From assembly GCA_040389965.1 (NCBI GenBank), contig JAZJZF010000003.1:1-64000 (forward strand): 64,000 nt of DNA. The letters run 5' to 3'. The DNA is from UBA4416 sp040389965 (GTDB taxonomy: Bacteria > Bacteroidota > Bacteroidia > B-17B0 > Aurantibacillaceae). The notes below the pieces were generated by a model that saw only the letters and a program-made list of their open reading frames with translations, was not told the DNA's origin and ran no database searches. Made by a program: the position numbers and the translations under genes. Positions within the stretch are counted from its first letter, which is position 1, and each line of letters opens with the position of its first letter. Positions 16,804 through 25,709 of the stretch are shown here, one piece after another.

Positions 16804-17427
16804 TTACATGGCTTCGCTTACCACTTCTTTTACAGCATCGGGTAGTAAGCGTTTTAACAACGCTTCTATTCCTGCTTTTAAGGTCATGGTGCTACTTGGG
16901 CAACCGCTACAGGCACCGCGCATTTGCACAGTTACCACACCGTCTTTCAAATCTTTAAAGGTAATTAAGCCTCCATCGTTTTCTACTGCCGGGCGAATAT
17001 ACTGATCCAACACTTCAATGATTTTAGCTTCTACTTCATCTTTTGGGGCAACGTGTTGTGTGCTTACTGTTTTTGTTTCTGTAAACGTATTGTCAATCGC
17101 TACTTCCTGTTGAGGCAGGGCCGTAATGATAAGGTTACCGGCATTGAGGTAATCGGTTAAAAACACCCGTAATTCAAGGCTGATATCGTCCCAGTCAACC
17201 GCATCTGTTTTGGTAATGGTAATATAATTTGCCGCAATAAAAATTGTTTTCACAAAAGGAAACTGAAATAATTTAGCGGCAATAGGAGCGGTTTGCGTTT
17301 CGCTGCTATTTTTATATTCGGCACTGGCGCCTTTTTCTTTAATTAAAACTTTATTGGTTACATATTTCATGGAAGCCGGATTTGGTGTGGCTTCAATGTA
17401 GATGGTATAAGGAATAGTAGCTTCCAT
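16804..17427 (-). CDS. NifU-family Fe-S scaffold protein (Nfu type)
   Basis: A 207-residue Fe-S carrier. The N-terminal half (IYIEATPNPASMKYVTNKVL) is the Nfu_N scaffold domain. The C-terminal half is a NifU domain with the cluster-binding CxxC in GACSGCPSSTMTLKAGIE (about residue 172-190). It hands [4Fe-4S] clusters to target proteins. Codons upstream of ATG 17427 overlap the promoter and are excluded. It is divergent from nadB, whose product feeds the Fe-S enzyme quinolinate synthase, so co-location is functionally sensible. A -7 box TATCTTTG lies at 17458-17451. Confidence 0.93.
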   Translation of the reverse strand: MEATIPYTIYIEATPNPASMKYVTNKVLIKEKGASAEYKNSSETQTAPIAAKLFQFPFVKTIFIAANYITITKTDAVDWDDISLELRVFLTDYLNAGNLIITALPQQEVAIDNTFTETKTVSTQHVAPKDEVEAKIIEVLDQYIRPAVENDGGLITFKDLKDGVVTVQMRGACSGCPSSTMTLKAGIEALLKRLLPDAVKEVVSEAM

Positions 17428-17450
17428 TTTTTGTGGGATTAAATAATGAG

Positions 17451-17496
17451 CAAAGATACGGAATGATTCGTTTAGGATAATAAACAATTAGTTTTG
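17451..17496. promoter_or_regulatory. Divergent promoters of the NifU gene and nadB
   Basis: On the minus strand TATCTTTG (17458-17451) sits 23 nt before the NifU ATG. On the plus strand TAGTTTTG (17489-17496) sits 57 nt before the nadB ATG. Both are exact -7 consensus matches; -33 boxes are weak. Confidence 0.45.
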
Positions 17497-17553
17497 TTTA
17501 TAGTTCAAATTAACTATAAATTAGCCCTTTCGTTGCCCACAAGGGTTTGTATC

Positions 17554-19125
17554 ATGCAGCAAAAAGTAGATGTTTTAATTATAGGGAGTGGTATTGCCGG
17601 CCTTAGTTACGCACTTAAAGTTGCGGATAATAGCAATGTGTGGATAGTTACCAAGAGTAACGAAGACGAATCGAACACCAAGTACGCACAAGGCGGTATT
17701 GCTGCTGTATGGGAGGAAGGTGACAGCCTTGAAAAACACATTGAAGATACCCTCATTGCCGGAGCCAACCTTTGTGACCTTGAAACCGTGAAAATTGTTG
17801 TTACAGAAGGCCCTCAACGGGTAAAGGAATTGATTGAACTGGGAGTCCATTTTGATAAAACACAGCAGGGAACTTATGACCTGGCTAAAGAAGGCGGGCA
17901 CTCCGAACACCGCATCCTGCATCACAAAGATATTACCGGTTACGAAATAGAACGCGCCCTGATTGCGCAGATCCGCAGGCATAAAAACATTACGGTTCTC
18001 GATCATCATTATGCTATTGATATTATTACCCAGCACCATTTAGGGCAGGTAGTAACCTCGCATACCGAAGATATTAAATGCTTTGGCGCCTATATTTTAA
18101 ATACCAAAACCCAGAAAATTGACACCATCCTTGCTAAAGTTACGGCAATGGCTACAGGTGGTGTAGGCCATGTGTATGCCAATACTACCAATCCCACTAT
18201 TGCCACCGGCGATGGCATTGCCATGGTTTACAGGGCAAAAGGCAGGGTTAAGGATATGGAATTTGTACAGTTTCATCCTACATCCTTATACAACCCGGGC
18301 GAATACCCGAGTTTTTTAATTACAGAAGCCATTCGCGGCTTTGGTGCTGTTTTAAAAACAATGGATGGTAAAGAATTTATGCATAAATATGACGATCGCC
18401 TATCGCTGGCGCCGCGTGATATTGTTGCCCGTGCCATTGACAACGAATTGAAAACACGCGGGGAAGATTTTGTATACCTCGATTGCCGCCATATTGAACG
18501 TAAAGCCTTTATTGAACATTTTCCTAATATTTACAACAAATGCATGGGGTTGGGCATTGATCCCTTTGTGAAATTAATTCCGGTAGTGCCTGCTATGCAT
18601 TATTTATGCGGTGGTATCTTAGTAGATAAACAAGCCCGATCAAGCATCGGAAACTTATTAGCCATTGGCGAATGCGCCTGCACAGGCCTGCACGGGGCAA
18701 ACCGTTTGGCAAGTAATTCGTTACTGGAAGCCGTTGTATTTGCACACCGTGCTGCAGAAACCACTAATAGTATGCTTTCAGGGATTACGTTTGAAGAACA
18801 TGTTCCTAACTGGAACGCCGAAGGGACAGAGCATGCAGAGGAAATGGTCCTCATTACCCAATCGCAACGTGAAGTACAGCAGATCATGAGTAATTATGTA
18901 GGCATTGTAAGATCCGAACTCCGTTTAAAAAGGGCATTCGACAGACTCGAGATCCTTTATAAAGAAAACGAGAGTTTGTATGAAGAAACGACGGTAACAC
19001 AAAAGCTGGGCGAACTCCGTAATTTGATCTGCATCGGGTATTTAATTATTAAACATGCTATAAGACGTAAAGAGTCTGTTGGCTTGCATTATATGGTAAA
19101 CTACAATAAGCAGCCGGGGAAATAA
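17554..19125 (+). CDS. nadB: L-aspartate oxidase
   Basis: A 523-residue flavoenzyme oxidising L-aspartate to iminoaspartate, the first step of de novo NAD synthesis. The FAD-binding loop LIIGSGIAGLSYAL is at residues 7-20. Typical later motifs are KYAQGGIAAVW (about 45), GGHSEHRILHHKD (about 112), ATGGVGHVYANTTNP and FVQFHPTSLY (about 240), and GLHGANRLASNSLLEA (about 385). The C-terminal helical domain is present. ATG 17554 is chosen over an upstream TTG because the family begins here. nadA and nadC are not in the window. Confidence 0.96.
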   Translation: MQQKVDVLIIGSGIAGLSYALKVADNSNVWIVTKSNEDESNTKYAQGGIAAVWEEGDSLEKHIEDTLIAGANLCDLETVKIVVTEGPQRVKELIELGVHFDKTQQGTYDLAKEGGHSEHRILHHKDITGYEIERALIAQIRRHKNITVLDHHYAIDIITQHHLGQVVTSHTEDIKCFGAYILNTKTQKIDTILAKVTAMATGGVGHVYANTTNPTIATGDGIAMVYRAKGRVKDMEFVQFHPTSLYNPGEYPSFLITEAIRGFGAVLKTMDGKEFMHKYDDRLSLAPRDIVARAIDNELKTRGEDFVYLDCRHIERKAFIEHFPNIYNKCMGLGIDPFVKLIPVVPAMHYLCGGILVDKQARSSIGNLLAIGECACTGLHGANRLASNSLLEAVVFAHRAAETTNSMLSGITFEEHVPNWNAEGTEHAEEMVLITQSQREVQQIMSNYVGIVRSELRLKRAFDRLEILYKENESLYEETTVTQKLGELRNLICIGYLIIKHAIRRKESVGLHYMVNYNKQPGK

Positions 19126-19140
19126 TTTTTTTACTCAAAT

Positions 19141-19171
19141 TTTCGTGTAATAAAATATTTTATTACATTTG
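19141..19171 (+). promoter_or_regulatory. Promoter of tRNA-His
   Basis: TACATTTG (19164-19171) is an exact -7 box; TTTC (19141-19144) lies 19 nt upstream in the -33 position. The tRNA begins 12 nt after the -7 box. Confidence 0.6.
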
Positions 19172-19182
19172 TAGCCCCAAAT

Positions 19183-19257
19183 GGTAGATGTAGCTCAGTT
19201 GGTTAGAGCATCGGTTTGTGGTACCGAGGGTCGAGGGTTCGAGCCCCTTCATTTACC
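19183..19257 (+). tRNA. tRNA-His (anticodon GTG)
   Basis: The cloverleaf folds cleanly. The acceptor stem is GTAGATG with CATTTAC (one G-T pair). The D arm starts TAGCTCAG. The anticodon stem TCGGT/ACCGA encloses loop TTGTGGT with anticodon GTG at 19218-19220, and the T loop is TTCGAGC. G-1 (19183) and C73 (19257), the histidine identity pair, are both encoded. CCA is not encoded. An intrinsic terminator follows 6 nt later. Confidence 0.96.
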
Positions 19258-19263
19258 CTTCTT

Positions 19264-19293
19264 AAAGACTGTCTGAAAAGGCGGTCTTTTTTT
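19264..19293 (+). terminator. Intrinsic terminator of tRNA-His
   Basis: AAAGACTGTC (19264-19273) pairs with GGCGGTCTTT (19280-19289), with two wobble pairs and loop TGAAAA, then runs into a T-tract. Confidence 0.85.
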
Positions 19294-19307
19294 GTTTGTA
19301 ATTGTTT

Positions 19308-19315
19308 TATCTTTG
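19308..19315 (+). promoter_or_regulatory. -7 box for the hybrid sensor kinase gene
   Basis: TATCTTTG is an exact -7 match 27 nt before the ATG at 19343. It is the centre of a small palindrome, TTATC-TTT-GATAA (19307-19319). Confidence 0.4.
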
Positions 19316-19342
19316 ATAAGAATAGTTATTGAGTCTCCTCTT

Positions 19343-21967
19343 ATGCGTCTACTTCTAATTGCCCTTTTTGTTTTATGTGTTTCTGTTTTTTCATTCGGAA
19401 CTACACAGCAGTCTACACTAGACTCGCTCTTCGAAAAAATAAAAACTACCGAAGGGATCAATAAAGCAAAAAATTATAACCTTGCTTCGGCCATACTCAA
19501 ACTTAGTAAACCCGACACCGCATTAATACTGGCAAGACAAGCCTTAGAAATAGGCTATCAGTTTAAAGACGAGCTTACCAATGCAGAAGCGCTTGGTAAT
19601 ATTGCAGAATGTTTTAATTACCAATCGCAATTTGATAGTTCAGTCACTTACTATCTAAAAGCCCTTAATCTTTCGGAGAAGTTTAACAACACCAAAAAAA
19701 TGGCCAGTTATAATAATGGCCTCGGGATTATATTTTATCAGCTGGGCGATTATGAAAAATCGATCTCTTATCTTAAAAAAGCGGCCGATATAAAATACAA
19801 GGATGGCGATATGCTTTATTACACTACCATTAATTGTAACATCGCAGCCATTTTACAAAGGCGGGAAAAGTTTGATGAGGCCATTGCGATTCTCCTGGAT
19901 TCCGAAAAAAAATTAAAAAACTTTGATAAAATAGAAATCCTTGCCAACATTTATAATTCCTTGGGAAGTGCATACCAGCTGGGTAAGAAAAATCTGGATT
20001 CGGCCGAATATTACTATGCAAAAAATATTGCCCTTATTTCCAAACCCGAGCACGAAGCGTTTAGGTTAGCCGCTTATTTAAATATTGGCCAATTATACAT
20101 TGAGAGTAAACAATACGACAAGGCCGAGTTTAACCTCATGAAAGCCCTCGATCTGAGCATTTCTCTTTCCAGAAAAAACGAACGGATACATGCTTATGAG
20201 AACCTTAGTAATTTATACGAAGCAAAAAATGATTATAAAAATGCCTTGTACTACAAAAACCTGCAAACTACCCTGCGTGATTCTTTATTTAATGTAGACA
20301 GAGAAAAACTGATACAGGACCTCGAAAATAAATACCAACTGGAGAAAAAGGATCTTCAGATCAGTGGGCAGGAATTAACCATCCAAAAAGAAAAAAACAA
20401 AAAGACTGTTATTGTTTTTCTGGCATTAATTGTTGCATTACTATTAACAGGTGTTGCATTCTATTTTTGGTTCAAAAAACGCTCAAAAGAAAATCTAGAA
20501 AAAACAAAGTCGCGCTTGTTTCAAAATATTGCCCATGAGGTACGAACCCCGCTTACTCTCATTAATGGCCCTTTATCTGTCTTAAAGCAAGAATTACAAA
20601 ACGATAGCAACAAAGCGCAATTCGACCTTATTGAAAAAAATTCGGAAAAGCTTGTGCTCCTGCTTGATGAACTATTAGTAGCTTCTAAACTGGAAAGGGA
20701 AGATTTTAAAGTTCATTATCTGGTGGGCGACGTCGTACTATTTACTAAAAATTTAACGGATAATTTTTATCCCGAAGCCGAAAAAAATAAAGTTAGTCTG
20801 CACTTTATTTGTAACAAAGAAACTTACCCCGTGGCTTTTCCGGCTAATGCATACGAGAAAATAGTCAATAACCTCGTTTCTAATGCTATTAAATACAATA
20901 AGCCGGAAGGTTCTGTTACCGTGCATCTTCAAATTACAGGCAATAGCTTAACGCTTGAAGTAAAAGATAACGGCATTGGTATGAGTAAAGTCGAAAAAGA
21001 AAACATATTTACACGTTTTTATCGTGCCGAAACACAAAAGAACAAACCCGGCTTTGGTGTAGGAATGGCTGTGGTAAAAGAACTGACCGATCTTTTGAAA
21101 GGAACGATAGAAATACAAAGTGAAACCGGCAAGGGAACAACTGTATTGGTAAACATCACCTTACAGGAAAATACCGAAGATGCAACAACAGTTAACACAA
21201 TTGAAACAACAGACAACGATTTTGTATTGATTGCAGAAGACGATGATGGCATTTATGATTTCATCCATTCTATTCTTTCAAAAGAAGCCATTCAAACCAT
21301 AAGAGCTAAAAATGGCAGTGAAGGCGCTACTTTAGCCATAGAACACCTTCCAACACTGGTTATTACCGATGTGATGATGCCTGTGGAAGACGGCATTAGC
21401 ATGACAAAAACGCTTAAAACAAATGAATTGACACGTCATATTCCTGTGTTGATGCTAAGTGCTAAAACATCTGTAGAGAGCCGCCTGGAGGGCGTGAACG
21501 CCGGTGCAGACATGTACCTGAGTAAACCGTTTAATCCTGAAGAGCTGGTTGCATTGGTTAAGAATAGCATTCAGACTCAGATTTATAACCGCGAAAAATA
21601 TGCGGTTCAACTGGAAGAGCCTGCGAAGTCCTATAAAGAAAGGGTTGCAGGTACTGATGAATATTTGAAAAAAATTGTGGAGACTGTAGAGGAGCATATT
21701 CTCGAAACGGATTTTTCGGTAAATGAACTGGCAAGTGTCATGTGTATTAGCCGTAGTCAGCTTCACAGAAAAATAACCTCTCTCACTAATTTATCTACCA
21801 CGCATTTTATCCGCATTATCCGTTTAGAAAAAGCAAAAGATCTATTGCTCACCAATTCAGGCAACATCACCGAAATAGCCTACAGTTGCGGGTTTAACAG
21901 CCAGTCGTATTTTTCGAAAAGCTTTGCCGAGCACTTTGGGAAGCCACCAAGTGACTTTATAAAATAA
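19343..21967 (+). CDS. Hybrid two-component sensor: TPR, histidine kinase, receiver, AraC domain
   Basis: An 874-residue one-protein signalling chain. A signal peptide (MRLLLIALFVLCVSVFSFG) leads to TPR repeats (about 30-330) and a membrane helix (about 353-373). The kinase follows, with H-box FQNIAHEVRTPLTL (phospho-His about 397), N-box NNLVSNAIKYNKP and G-boxes KDNGIGMS and PGFGVGMAVVKEL. A receiver domain comes next (VITDVMMP, phospho-Asp about 676; LSKPF). It ends in an AraC helix-turn-helix (about 785-874). It resembles the HTCS proteins of Bacteroidetes, but TPRs replace the usual beta-propeller sensor. Target genes cannot be named. Confidence 0.95.
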   Translation: MRLLLIALFVLCVSVFSFGTTQQSTLDSLFEKIKTTEGINKAKNYNLASAILKLSKPDTALILARQALEIGYQFKDELTNAEALGNIAECFNYQSQFDSSVTYYLKALNLSEKFNNTKKMASYNNGLGIIFYQLGDYEKSISYLKKAADIKYKDGDMLYYTTINCNIAAILQRREKFDEAIAILLDSEKKLKNFDKIEILANIYNSLGSAYQLGKKNLDSAEYYYAKNIALISKPEHEAFRLAAYLNIGQLYIESKQYDKAEFNLMKALDLSISLSRKNERIHAYENLSNLYEAKNDYKNALYYKNLQTTLRDSLFNVDREKLIQDLENKYQLEKKDLQISGQELTIQKEKNKKTVIVFLALIVALLLTGVAFYFWFKKRSKENLEKTKSRLFQNIAHEVRTPLTLINGPLSVLKQELQNDSNKAQFDLIEKNSEKLVLLLDELLVASKLEREDFKVHYLVGDVVLFTKNLTDNFYPEAEKNKVSLHFICNKETYPVAFPANAYEKIVNNLVSNAIKYNKPEGSVTVHLQITGNSLTLEVKDNGIGMSKVEKENIFTRFYRAETQKNKPGFGVGMAVVKELTDLLKGTIEIQSETGKGTTVLVNITLQENTEDATTVNTIETTDNDFVLIAEDDDGIYDFIHSILSKEAIQTIRAKNGSEGATLAIEHLPTLVITDVMMPVEDGISMTKTLKTNELTRHIPVLMLSAKTSVESRLEGVNAGADMYLSKPFNPEELVALVKNSIQTQIYNREKYAVQLEEPAKSYKERVAGTDEYLKKIVETVEEHILETDFSVNELASVMCISRSQLHRKITSLTNLSTTHFIRIIRLEKAKDLLLTNSGNITEIAYSCGFNSQSYFSKSFAEHFGKPPSDFIK

Positions 21968-22113
21968 AAATTTCTTTTCCGTTTTTCTGCTAATTGCTGT
22001 TCCAATCATTTTGGAACAGGAGTGCATGCATTTGCAACAGGAGTAAACTCCTTTTTTTGATTGATGAAATAATTTTGTCACGACAAATAATATTAATTAA
22101 AAACCAAAAAACA

Positions 22114-22392
22114 ATGAAAACAAATTTCAAAACCATTTTCACAGTAGTAGTATTAAGCGCAACGGTAACTTTAGGTTCATGTAAAAAAATACATAGCTGT
22201 AAATGCGAAACAAAATTATCGGGCGGAGGCTTTTCTTCCTCTACAGAAACAACAGAAGCTTACAGTGAAAAAATGAAAGAAAAACAAGCTACATCGGCTT
22301 GTGCTAACACACAGGAGATTTTAGAGAAACAGGTGAAAGACCAACAAAACGGAAGTGGTTTAAGTGTTTCAGTAGATTGCGGATTGAAATAA
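22114..22392 (+). CDS. Small unrecognised lipoprotein
   Basis: A 92-residue exported lipoprotein. The N-terminus MKTNFKTIFTVVVLSATVTLGSC ends in a lipobox (LGSC) with lipidated Cys23. After the anchor there are further Cys residues (HSCKCETK, SACANT, SVDCGLK), giving an even number that could form disulfides in the periplasm. A Ser/Thr/Lys-rich body follows. No family recognised. It has its own -7 box (TAATTTTG, 22070-22077) and a strong terminator, so it is a separate transcript, possibly under the upstream sensor kinase. Confidence 0.75.
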   Translation: MKTNFKTIFTVVVLSATVTLGSCKKIHSCKCETKLSGGGFSSSTETTEAYSEKMKEKQATSACANTQEILEKQVKDQQNGSGLSVSVDCGLK

Positions 22393-22460
22393 GCCTCTGT
22401 AATATCCGGCTTATGTTTTTTTAAAAGTTTTACTTATACATATAGCCGGGTATTGCTGTC

Positions 22461-22501
22461 ACAAACCCCGTTAGTCTTAAAACTTTCGGGGTTTGTTTTT
22501 T
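22461..22501. terminator. Bidirectional terminator
   Basis: ACAAACCCCG (22461-22470) pairs perfectly with CGGGGTTTGT (22487-22496), followed by a T-run on the plus strand. It separates the small lipoprotein gene from the convergent DUF4846 gene. Confidence 0.8.
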
Positions 22502-22509
22502 AACCACAT

Positions 22510-23379
22510 TTAATAGAACCTCTTCAACTCATCAGTTTTAAAAGGCCACTCCGGTGTATTAATATCTTCTGTGGCTGCGTCAAGTTCATACCAGGGAGAT
22601 ATAGCCGTTTTATTTTTATTGATAAGAATATGGATATCCTGCGCAGGCATATAGCTTTGCGCAATCATAAATAGTTGCTTGTTTGTTTTAGGATTTACTG
22701 CCTTGTCAATAACAATAACGGCATGACCCGGAGAACCGCCGCGAATAAGCACATCTCCTATCTGCATATCTGAAAACGGAACGGATATTAACTCCTTGCT
22801 TAATGAAGCTGTTCCTGCGTAGGTAAACACCATATTCATATATTCCCTGAACGATTCGTAGGATGTACTTTCTTTAGTGGTTTTAACCCAGCTAACGGTA
22901 TTCCCTTTTACATGAATTCTGTTTCCTGCCCTCCATTTAGAGTAATCAGCTTTGAAGCCATTGGTAAAATTAAAATGCAGGGCGCTGTATTGTTTTACTT
23001 TAAAGAGGTATTCTGCCCTTAAGCGCATCACAGCATCTGCACATTGCTGTAAGTCTTTACTACCAACATCTACATTTAAAACGGCCGCAGCTACTTTATT
23101 AGGTTTTTCTTCGCCATCATAATAATGTACTAAAGTACCATTTGGTTTTAAGGGAATATTTTGCAGGTATTCTCCAAAAGAACCGCTTACTGATACGATT
23201 CTTGTAAAACCCGCAGGAACCAAAAACCGTGTAGAAACAGTAGTGCCTGAAGGGTTTAAAAGTATAATGGTTTGCTTCCGAAAAGCCGCTATACATATCA
23301 AGCCAATAACAGCCGCTAAGCTTATTATTTTTAACCAGGTTGATTTCATATGAAGGTATTGTTGCTTTTTTATTGCCAT
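22510..23379 (-). CDS. DUF4846-domain exported protein
   Basis: A 289-residue protein whose body matches the DUF4846 family of unknown function. Visible features are YFHYYDG-like VHYYDGEEKPN near 90, CADAVMRLRAEYLF near 118, and GDVLIRGGSPGHAVIVIDKA near 225, which resembles a papain-like/CHAP His region. A hydrophobic signal or anchor segment spans about 15-33. Two starts are possible. ATG 23349 gives MKSTWLK. ATG 23379 adds MAIKKQQYLH, which is paralleled by a second gene at 49394 with mostly synonymous changes, so the upstream start is favoured. Its leader is a repeat element. Confidence 0.75.
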   Translation of the reverse strand: MAIKKQQYLHMKSTWLKIISLAAVIGLICIAAFRKQTIILLNPSGTTVSTRFLVPAGFTRIVSVSGSFGEYLQNIPLKPNGTLVHYYDGEEKPNKVAAAVLNVDVGSKDLQQCADAVMRLRAEYLFKVKQYSALHFNFTNGFKADYSKWRAGNRIHVKGNTVSWVKTTKESTSYESFREYMNMVFTYAGTASLSKELISVPFSDMQIGDVLIRGGSPGHAVIVIDKAVNPKTNKQLFMIAQSYMPAQDIHILINKNKTAISPWYELDAATEDINTPEWPFKTDELKRFY

Positions 23380-23446
23380 TACTTGTTTCGGGATGGTATA
23401 GCTATGTTATCTGCACTTGTGTCATAACATACCGTGATGGCTATTT
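23376..23446. repeat. Palindromic leader element, copy A
   Basis: Starts CCATTACTTGTTTCGGGATG and ends GGCTATTT. It is related to copy B at 49391-49474. Internal arms ATGTTAT and ATAACAT form a hairpin. Compared with B it lacks the 11 nt between two ACTTGT direct repeats, as expected from slippage. Its left end supplies the ATG (23379) of the DUF4846 gene. Confidence 0.7.
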
Positions 23447-23459
23447 TATAACGATGGCT

Positions 23460-24329
23460 TTAGAAATAAAGATCGTCTGTTTTTAAGCGAAGGTAACGGG
23501 TTACAGAAAGGGCGGCACTCAAGCCCGAAATTAAAATTCCTAATAATACTATGCATGCAAATAAAACGGCCAGTAAATTAGGGTCTTGTAATTGCAACAG
23601 ATCAGGGATATAACGGGTACTCAATATTAAAAAACCTGCCAGTAAAAAACCTGCTACAAGGCCTGCAATAATGCCCTGGCGAATGCCTTTAAAAATAAAC
23701 GGTTTACGTATAAAGCCCTGCGTAGCGCCTACAAGGTACATGGTTCTTATAAGGAAACGTTTCGAATAAATGGATAAACGGATGGTATTATTAATTAAGG
23801 CAATAGCAACTACTAATAACAGCCCACTGAATATTAAAATATACATGCCTATTACTTTAGCGTTTTGATTTACCTGTTTGATCATGTCCTTATGGTAGAT
23901 CACTTCTTTCACGAAATGTTTTTGCATGATCTGTTTTTCAAAACCTGATAAGCTATCAATATTAGCATAATCGGAATTTAATTTCACATCCAGCGACGAT
24001 AACAAAGGATTATAACCCAAAAACCCTATAAAATCTTCTCCAAGGTCTTTTTTTAGTTTTTGAGCGGCCTGATCTTTACTGATATAATCTACCTGTTTAC
24101 AATAAATGGAAGAACTTAATTCCTGCTTTAAAATATCCAGTTCGGCTTGTGTAGTAGTATCTTTCAGCACTACCTGAAACCCTATATTTTCTTTAATATG
24201 ATTGGATAATTTATTGGCGTTTACAACTACAAGGCCCAATAAGCCAAGCATAAATAGTACCAGCGCCAAACTAATAACCACGGTTACCGATGATGTCCTT
24301 AATTTTTGAGAAGTCGTTCTGTTTGACAC
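23460..24329 (-). CDS. ftsX: Cell-division ABC-transporter permease-like protein FtsX
   Basis: A 289-residue inner-membrane protein with the FtsX layout. A first helix (about 14-36) is followed by a periplasmic domain (about 40-160, with VDYISKDQAAQKLKKDLGED) and three helices near 165-190, 215-240 and 250-275. With FtsE it couples ATP hydrolysis to activation of cell-wall hydrolases at the septum. ftsE is not in the window, as is common in this phylum. The neighbouring lipoprotein gene lies 95 nt upstream in the same direction. Confidence 0.92.
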   Translation of the reverse strand: MSNRTTSQKLRTSSVTVVISLALVLFMLGLLGLVVVNANKLSNHIKENIGFQVVLKDTTTQAELDILKQELSSSIYCKQVDYISKDQAAQKLKKDLGEDFIGFLGYNPLLSSLDVKLNSDYANIDSLSGFEKQIMQKHFVKEVIYHKDMIKQVNQNAKVIGMYILIFSGLLLVVAIALINNTIRLSIYSKRFLIRTMYLVGATQGFIRKPFIFKGIRQGIIAGLVAGFLLAGFLILSTRYIPDLLQLQDPNLLAVLFACIVLLGILISGLSAALSVTRYLRLKTDDLYF

Positions 24330-24424
24330 GTTGCTAAATTTATCCGCACTAAAGTAAGCCGAATATAAAAACGGTTCATCTGCCTGAACAAGTAATAATT
24401 AACAGTACAGTGTTTGTACGTGGT

Positions 24425-25690
24425 TTATTTAAAGATGTCTTTTACCAGGTTTCCGGCATTATTTAATAAACTATCTGCGTTTAAAAGGCTTTCAGACTGG
24501 TTCAGGGCCTTGTTTATTTTACCCGGCATGGCAATTACTTCTTTGGTATTTGCATTGTTTTTAAGTTGTTTTGCCATGTCTGATTTCGTAGAAAGCTCAT
24601 ACAGGTAAGAAAAGGCAATCCGCGACAACGAAAACGTATCAAAATATTTATTGAACTTTTTACCATTCTTATCTTTTATGAATGCGCGAAGTTCTTCCAC
24701 CGTTTCTTTGTCATGGTCGTTATAATTCTGCATTTTTTCCATTTTAACCAGAAAATTCTCCGCTTTTTCGGGTTTACTGTTACGAATGCATAAATAGGCC
24801 GATAAAAAACATAACTCTTTATTTTGTACCGAAGATTTATCAAAATCATCTACAAAATGGTCAAAATCTTCATTGGCTTCTTTTTCCCTGTCGCTCTTTT
24901 GTCTCGCATATCCGCGAAGTGCATAGCCCATACTTCTCATTTCATAGAACCGCTTTCCCGGATCAGTCCCAGGTACACTATCCATATAGCTGGTAGCATC
25001 CAATATCTCCTCTTTATGAGCAGTGATATAATCAATGTATTCCGTTGAACTTTTTTCGGATGTATAATGCCACTCTTTTTGCTCACACACCAGTGCTTTT
25101 AATAAAGAGGCAAATACGTGCTGGTCGGGTTTAGAGATTTCATCCACATTAATTTGCGATGCTTCATATACATAAATATCGGCCGGTGCTGCAGGTAATA
25201 CAAACCAGATACAACCTAATAAAAAATGCTCGGTGCTATTATTATAGGAGCCAAACACCGCTTTTTCAATAGAGGCCGCCATGTTCGACGAGCCTGACAT
25301 ACCCTGCTCGATCATGGCTATTTTATTATAAATCGTAGGAAGCTCATCCTCATTAATAGCATTGATTTCTTTTTTTAATTCATACAAGCCTTTTACCTTT
25401 TGGTACATGTCATACACACCTGCTATGCCCTGTGGTACAGAATCTTTCACAATAAAGGAAGAAATAGCCGATAAGGTTTCTTTACCTGTTTCGCTGATCT
25501 TGAGGTTTTTCGCAGACTCATCATCATAATTGACACGCAAAGCAATTTTAACGCCCTTATAAGGAACCAGTAATTTTGAATCGTCAAAAAATTCTTTCAT
25601 TTCTTTTTTTTCACGCTCAATAGGATCTTCGTGCTTTGAACATGAAAACATAAACAGGGCGGCAAGTGCCGTTAATAAAAGGAGTTTCAT
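24425..25690 (-). CDS. Unrecognised lipoprotein, helix-rich
   Basis: A 421-residue exported lipoprotein. The signal MKLLLLTALAALFMFSC ends at lipidated Cys17, followed by SKHEDPIE. Acidic residues just after the Cys are typical of surface-exported lipoproteins in Bacteroidota. The body is largely helical, and its second half (about 250-345: YALRGYARQKSDREKEANED, ELCFLSAYLCIRNSKPEKAE) looks like TPR-type repeats. No family or enzyme motif recognised. It begins 19 nt after the trmD stop and so is probably co-transcribed with trmD. Confidence 0.7.
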   Translation of the reverse strand: MKLLLLTALAALFMFSCSKHEDPIEREKKEMKEFFDDSKLLVPYKGVKIALRVNYDDESAKNLKISETGKETLSAISSFIVKDSVPQGIAGVYDMYQKVKGLYELKKEINAINEDELPTIYNKIAMIEQGMSGSSNMAASIEKAVFGSYNNSTEHFLLGCIWFVLPAAPADIYVYEASQINVDEISKPDQHVFASLLKALVCEQKEWHYTSEKSSTEYIDYITAHKEEILDATSYMDSVPGTDPGKRFYEMRSMGYALRGYARQKSDREKEANEDFDHFVDDFDKSSVQNKELCFLSAYLCIRNSKPEKAENFLVKMEKMQNYNDHDKETVEELRAFIKDKNGKKFNKYFDTFSLSRIAFSYLYELSTKSDMAKQLKNNANTKEVIAMPGKINKALNQSESLLNADSLLNNAGNLVKDIFK

Positions 25691-25709
25691 AGTTTTATAA
25701 ATTATTGTG

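Noticed and set aside
19183..19257. tRNA-His lacking G-1
   Set aside because: A first alignment seemed to lack G-1; aligning the T arm correctly places C66 against G7 and shows that G-1 and C73 are both encoded.
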